Of a DNA stretch of 64,000 nt, positions 59,965 through 64,000 are shown piece by piece. The notes beneath the pieces are model-generated. The model was not told the origin of the DNA, did not search any database, and saw nothing but the letters and a program-made list of their open reading frames with translations. The stretch is from Neobacillus bataviensis (lineage in GTDB: Bacteria > Bacillota > Bacilli > Bacillales_B > DSM-18226): positions 496,001 to 560,000 of the forward strand of contig NZ_JAHXYW010000003.1 in NCBI RefSeq assembly GCF_019969725.1, read 5' to 3'. Numbering within the stretch: the first letter of the stretch is position 1; each line of letters starts with the position of its first letter. A program made the position numbers and the translations under genes.

Positions 59965-62559
59965 TTATAATCTAGGATCAATCGGCTCTGCTTCTAGTGC
60001 CAATACCCCTAACACACATTCATGATATCGTTCCAGTGATTCCCTTTTTACAAATCTGTTTACTGCTTCAATACCCAGTGAGAATTCCTTCAAAGCGTTC
60101 CGCTGCTTTTTACTGGCATTGCGCTTCTTTAGCCTTAACAAATTCTCAGGATCCAAGTAATCGATTCCGTATATGATATGCAAGTATTTCCTTCCCCTGA
60201 CTTTGATGGCTGGCTGTAAAAGCTTCCCTTTGTTGCGAGCCACAAACGACTCCGGTTTTACCACAAAGCCTTCATGACCATTTTCTGTCATATCCTCCCA
60301 CCACTGAATCGTATTCTTCATGGAGTCTTCATCCGTTACCACACGATACTCCGTTTCCACGAACAAAGAAGATAACTCACTAAATTCTTTATTTTTCTCC
60401 ATATGCCAGGTGTGCGGCTTATTAAAAAAGGTCTCGGTGCTGTGGGCTAATGTATGGAAGGGTGCAATTTGAATTCCTTCCAGTCCTTCCGTTTCCCAGC
60501 AGTATTTTTGATAAACCTCATTAAAAACAACTGCATTATCAATCTTTTCCTCAGTTTCTCTCAGCCAGTCACCAACGTCCTTACTATTTTCATATGCCAT
60601 TTGCAGACCGGACCTTAATTTATTTCTATCAATCAGTGCCATTTCACCAACATGTGCATATTGGTTCATGATTAGCTCTTTTGCTTTTAAATTCCACGGG
60701 AGGATTTCTGCATCAAGTAAAACGAAGTCGGTGTTGTATTTTTCAAAATAGCCAGCGAGGTCTTTATTTAATTCCTCAAGAATTTGTGTCTCCAGTTTCT
60801 TTTGAAAAAAAGCCCTTCCTGTTCTTGTATAAATGGCGCCTAGAGACTCTCTGCCGATTAACTCCTTGGCTGCTTCCTTATTTTTAAATAGAAACAAAAT
60901 CCCCCGGCTGCCCATATGTTTTTTCTCCACAACCATCGTATCCACGCCATTGGCCAGATAGTATTCAAAGGCTTCCAACGGGTGCTCCAAGTAGCCTTCT
61001 AAACTCGATGGTTTTGGTGTCGGGCTCATCGTCGGCGGCAGATAAATAATTTCCTCAAGTGGTAATGTGTAATGGGAAAGATCATCAAGGGCCGATTTGA
61101 TCCCCTCTTTGTATATCGAAATCTCCCCTATTTGCTCAGTTAACACGGAAAAGCCATTGATAAATTTTCCTAGGTTCGGCGGTGCCAGCCGTTCTCGTTC
61201 CCACTTGCGAAGTGGATTGTCCGGAACATTGGCATAATCCCGCTTTGCCTCAACGGAAACGAATTGTTTTTCGGGATAACGATAAGCAGTTAATCGGCCC
61301 CCAAACACCACACCTTGGTCGATATTCAGGGTATTATTGACCAGCAGGGGCTGTGGTTTTGGATCATGGCCCCAGATAATTAATTCACTAGATTGATGCT
61401 CGATGGTCCAATCTTTGCGGATTGGCTTACCATTTTCATCGAGTCCATCCGAATCACCATACCTGCAAAAATCAGAAATCCGCTGCGATTGTTTGCCAAT
61501 ATAATGATCTCTTATGCCAGCATGTGTGGCAACCGCGACCTTTACTCCATTTTTTTCAATAATTAAATGCGATTTGGCTGCTAATAGTAATTCCTTAGAT
61601 TCATTCTTTAATTGGTTAGAAGCTTCTTGTCCATACAAATTTTCATATTCTTCAAATTCAGCAGCCAGCTTTTCATCTCCATGTGCGAGCTTTACACTGC
61701 GGCCATCGAGCCAACGGGCGATCTTCCAGCCATGGTTACTATCAATCATATAGGCGAGCCCCGTTCCCACATGTTTTTTAAAAAATTGCAAGGTCTCCAA
61801 TGAACGTGGACCACGGCTCATAACATCACCTAAAGATAATATTCTTCTTCCCTCAGGATGTAAATAATACCCTTCTGCATTTTCTTTATAACCCAGTTTT
61901 TCTAATAGCTCGATAAATTCCTCAAAGCAGCCGTGAATGTCTCCGATAAAATCAATACCATTGCCAAGGTTCACAAGCAAAGAATTCTGTTGACGTCCCA
62001 TTTCCAGAGTCTTAAGTTCTTCTTCATTTAAGATATATGTGCGATGAAAGCCTTCTTTTTTTATGAACCTCATGGTCCTTTTAAATTGCTGGTATTGCTG
62101 TTTGATACGATTCTTTCCGCGTGGGTAATCACGATGCTCATCACGTGTTAGGAGCTCTTTTTCTGGAACATTGAAAACAATCGCTACTACGGGAACATGA
62201 TATTTCTTGCCCATTCGAATATAGCGTTCACGATCGCCTTCTTTTAAATGGGTAGCATCTATAATCGTTAATTTATTTAACCGGCACCGCTTCCCGATTA
62301 AGAAGTCCATTGTATCGAAAGCTTCGTTTGAGACGCGGAAATACTCATCATAAAGTACATCTGCTTCGTCCTTTGGCCGCTGATTCCAATTAATATATTC
62401 AACATCGCTGACGAGCACACGAAATTGGTCTGAGCTTATCACCTCGGATGATAGAATGCTTTTTTCATTCACTAACCGGTTTAATAATGTCGTCTTGCCG
62501 CTATTTGATGGTCCGACTAATAAGACAATGCCTGCATATGGTAAATATATCTTTGTCAT
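59965..62559 (-). CDS. pnkp: Polynucleotide kinase-phosphatase with ligase domain, RNA repair
   Basis: Three-domain bacterial Pnkp, 864 residues. The 5'-kinase (about 1-170) has GPSNSGKT at 16-23. The 2',3'-phosphatase (about 200-430) is a calcineurin-type phosphoesterase with GDIHGC (Asp207, His209), GDVMSRG (Asp245, Arg249) and NH (275-276); the last is followed by Gly where Asp or Glu is usual. The adenylyltransferase/ligase (from about 510) has KHMG with Lys547 and EGFVVKP. It heals broken RNA ends, such as tRNAs cut by ribotoxins, with Hen1. Overlaps hen1 by four bases. Confidence 0.95.
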   Translation of the reverse strand: MTKIYLPYAGIVLLVGPSNSGKTTLLNRLVNEKSILSSEVISSDQFRVLVSDVEYINWNQRPKDEADVLYDEYFRVSNEAFDTMDFLIGKRCRLNKLTIIDATHLKEGDRERYIRMGKKYHVPVVAIVFNVPEKELLTRDEHRDYPRGKNRIKQQYQQFKRTMRFIKKEGFHRTYILNEEELKTLEMGRQQNSLLVNLGNGIDFIGDIHGCFEEFIELLEKLGYKENAEGYYLHPEGRRILSLGDVMSRGPRSLETLQFFKKHVGTGLAYMIDSNHGWKIARWLDGRSVKLAHGDEKLAAEFEEYENLYGQEASNQLKNESKELLLAAKSHLIIEKNGVKVAVATHAGIRDHYIGKQSQRISDFCRYGDSDGLDENGKPIRKDWTIEHQSSELIIWGHDPKPQPLLVNNTLNIDQGVVFGGRLTAYRYPEKQFVSVEAKRDYANVPDNPLRKWERERLAPPNLGKFINGFSVLTEQIGEISIYKEGIKSALDDLSHYTLPLEEIIYLPPTMSPTPKPSSLEGYLEHPLEAFEYYLANGVDTMVVEKKHMGSRGILFLFKNKEAAKELIGRESLGAIYTRTGRAFFQKKLETQILEELNKDLAGYFEKYNTDFVLLDAEILPWNLKAKELIMNQYAHVGEMALIDRNKLRSGLQMAYENSKDVGDWLRETEEKIDNAVVFNEVYQKYCWETEGLEGIQIAPFHTLAHSTETFFNKPHTWHMEKNKEFSELSSLFVETEYRVVTDEDSMKNTIQWWEDMTENGHEGFVVKPESFVARNKGKLLQPAIKVRGRKYLHIIYGIDYLDPENLLRLKKRNASKKQRNALKEFSLGIEAVNRFVKRESLERYHECVLGVLALEAEPIDPRL

Positions 62560-63908
62560 GAGTGACTATCCCCCTTTCTGGTAAAAATCGCCATTTGTGT
62601 TGGGTGGCCATAGATTGGATGCTCCTCACCTATTCCTTGATAACTTAATTGGTATGGAAACAGACTTGACCAATCCTCACAATTTCTCTTAAACTCTTTT
62701 CTAGTCCACTCAAAACGATGGTCAGCGTGTCTCATTTCTTCCTTCATTTCATAAACAGCATTGTATTCCTGGTTTGGGGTAGTCACTATCAGTACACCTG
62801 GCCGATAATCTTTAAGGATGGTTTCAAATATTTTAGGAAGCCGATGTTCATTGATGTGCTCGATCACTTCACATAAAATCATTACATCTTTATTTCTAAG
62901 GCGATCATCAAAATAAAATAATGAGCCTGTAACTGAAATTGGCTCCAAAAATCCATGTTTTCCTTTTGCCAGTTCAAACCTATCGAGCGCCCTTAAACGA
63001 GCTTTATTGGATGGCTCCACAGAAAAGATCTCTTTTATTCCATCCAAAAATCCTAGTTGTACCGAAAGCTTTCCTTCACCTGCCCCCAGGTCGACAATGG
63101 ATTCTTTTTTTTCTAATGCTTTGACATAATTGATGATTGCTTCATACCGAAGGTCATTTAACCGAATTTTAGATGGTTCATCTATTTTTACAGAATTCGT
63201 TTCTTTTTCATAGAATTTGGATTGGGAAATCATGTTTTGAAAGCGTAAAGAGCGCTTTAATATCATTGCTTTTAATGGATGTGATTCTAACCAACCTTCC
63301 CCATAGTGGTCCAGCTTTTCAATTTCCCTTTCATCGATAAAATAATGTTTATAGTTATCCATCACAGGAATGAGAATGGAAACATGTCTTAATGCCATTT
63401 GCACGGTTTGTTTACCCTTTAATTTAATAAACCTGGCGGAACTTTTTTCACGAATAAAGCTTTGACTACGTTCAATCTCTACCTGGTAACCGATTGGCAC
63501 AAATAATGCTTCAATTTCCTGGTCACGTAAGTCAGTAGCAATCGGACCAAATGCCAGTTCCATTTCGAACGGATGCCCTACCCATGCATTGAATTCTTCT
63601 TTTGGCTTCCCATTTAACGCTGTTCCTAAGGCCTTACGGATGGAGGAGACAAAAATACTGCTCGCTGCAAATTCGCGATCATTTATGTAATGGGTTATAT
63701 CAAAAAGGTCTGGTGAATTTTTCACTAAATCAATTGGGTCCGGTTTAACATAGATTAACACTTGAACCTCATCTGGCGAGAATTTAGGATAAACAAGCCG
63801 AACGGTCAGTCCTTTTTCAACACGCTCATAGAGGTTATTAGGATTTTTGGCTAACAAATGGGACACCACTTCAGCATCTGTGCCCATCACTGTTAATAAT
63901 AGCTGCAT
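62556..63908 (-). CDS. hen1: 3'-terminal RNA ribose 2'-O-methyltransferase Hen1
   Basis: 450 residues. An N-terminal domain (about 1-240) specific to bacterial Hen1 activates the Pnkp ligase, and the C-terminal AdoMet-dependent methyltransferase has VDLGAGEGKLS (motif I), CEVIEHINEHRL (metal-binding Glu/His) and HADHRFEWTRKEF. It methylates the 2'-OH at the repair junction so the same site cannot be cut again. It starts with ATG at 63908, 92 bases from the right edge, and is the first gene of the operon with pnkp as far as visible. Confidence 0.95.
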   Translation of the reverse strand: MQLLLTVMGTDAEVVSHLLAKNPNNLYERVEKGLTVRLVYPKFSPDEVQVLIYVKPDPIDLVKNSPDLFDITHYINDREFAASSIFVSSIRKALGTALNGKPKEEFNAWVGHPFEMELAFGPIATDLRDQEIEALFVPIGYQVEIERSQSFIREKSSARFIKLKGKQTVQMALRHVSILIPVMDNYKHYFIDEREIEKLDHYGEGWLESHPLKAMILKRSLRFQNMISQSKFYEKETNSVKIDEPSKIRLNDLRYEAIINYVKALEKKESIVDLGAGEGKLSVQLGFLDGIKEIFSVEPSNKARLRALDRFELAKGKHGFLEPISVTGSLFYFDDRLRNKDVMILCEVIEHINEHRLPKIFETILKDYRPGVLIVTTPNQEYNAVYEMKEEMRHADHRFEWTRKEFKRNCEDWSSLFPYQLSYQGIGEEHPIYGHPTQMAIFTRKGDSHS

Positions 63909-64000
63909 TTTTCACACATCACTTTCCTAAAAAAACATTCATAGACTTATTTTATCAATTATTTCATTAATAAGGAATTAATGGTAAAAGTAAAATTCCG

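Overview
The window is a low-GC chromosomal segment of an endospore-forming Firmicute, almost certainly a Bacillaceae member of the Bacillus/Neobacillus type. The basis is AT-rich DNA, Bacillus-type Shine-Dalgarno sites with many GTG/TTG starts, spore genes (cotH next to a CotG-like repeat protein, gerAB/gerAC remnants), a LiaI/LiaH-like pair and Bacillus-style riboswitches. No rRNA, tRNA, CRISPR array, IS element or prophage was seen. Most of it is ordinary metabolic chromosome with several accessory islands.

Region 1 (1-21.4 kb) holds mostly single-gene units on the minus strand: an S9 peptidase cut by the window edge, a class I amidotransferase-like hydrolase, a liaIH-like envelope-stress pair, an acyl-CoA synthetase, a secreted GH18 chitinase, a threonine aldolase-type enzyme, an aldo/keto reductase, a DUF3800 protein, a cysteine desulfidase-family protein, purU, a DHA2 exporter, an orphan glgC, a D-2-hydroxyacid dehydrogenase and hpt. 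Two Cof-type HAD phosphatases, a GNAT protein and an orphan 135-aa protein are on the plus strand. Most units end in clear intrinsic terminators.

Region 2 (21.4-34.5 kb) starts with a deletion-scarred germinant-receptor locus (gerAB, gerAC). It is followed by dapA behind a lysine riboswitch with its own terminator, a quinone oxidoreductase, a SET-domain protein, a 192-bp dispersed-type repeat, a TauE-family permease, an Rrf2 regulator plus MFS exporter with a probable operator, brnQ, and a class I ribonucleotide reductase operon (alpha, beta, flavodoxin). A cobalamin riboswitch with visible terminator and antiterminator pairing lies in front of the reductase operon.

Region 3 (34.5-48.9 kb) carries HAD and esterase genes, a decayed pair of peptide-type ABC permeases, the divergent cotH / CotG-like pair (the latter made of 15-bp repeats encoding TSR pentapeptides), a FrnE-like DsbA protein, and a compact ethanolamine operon: eutL, eutS, eutP, eutA, eutB, eutC, a 45-aa membrane protein and an APC permease. 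Only two shell-protein genes are present, and a 21-bp tandem repeat separates eutP from eutA.

Region 4 (48.9-64 kb) has an SRPBCC protein and a thioesterase, then a previously unmarked type I toxin-antitoxin module (32-aa holin-like toxin with a probable antisense RNA). Upstream of it lies a two-gene AddAB/RexAB-like helicase-nuclease operon, then an acidic orphan protein, a PBP4-type carboxypeptidase, a dienelactone hydrolase, and the Pnkp-Hen1 RNA repair operon at the right edge. The nucleic-acid processing genes (AddAB-like, Pnkp-Hen1) and the toxin module make this the most accessory-looking part.
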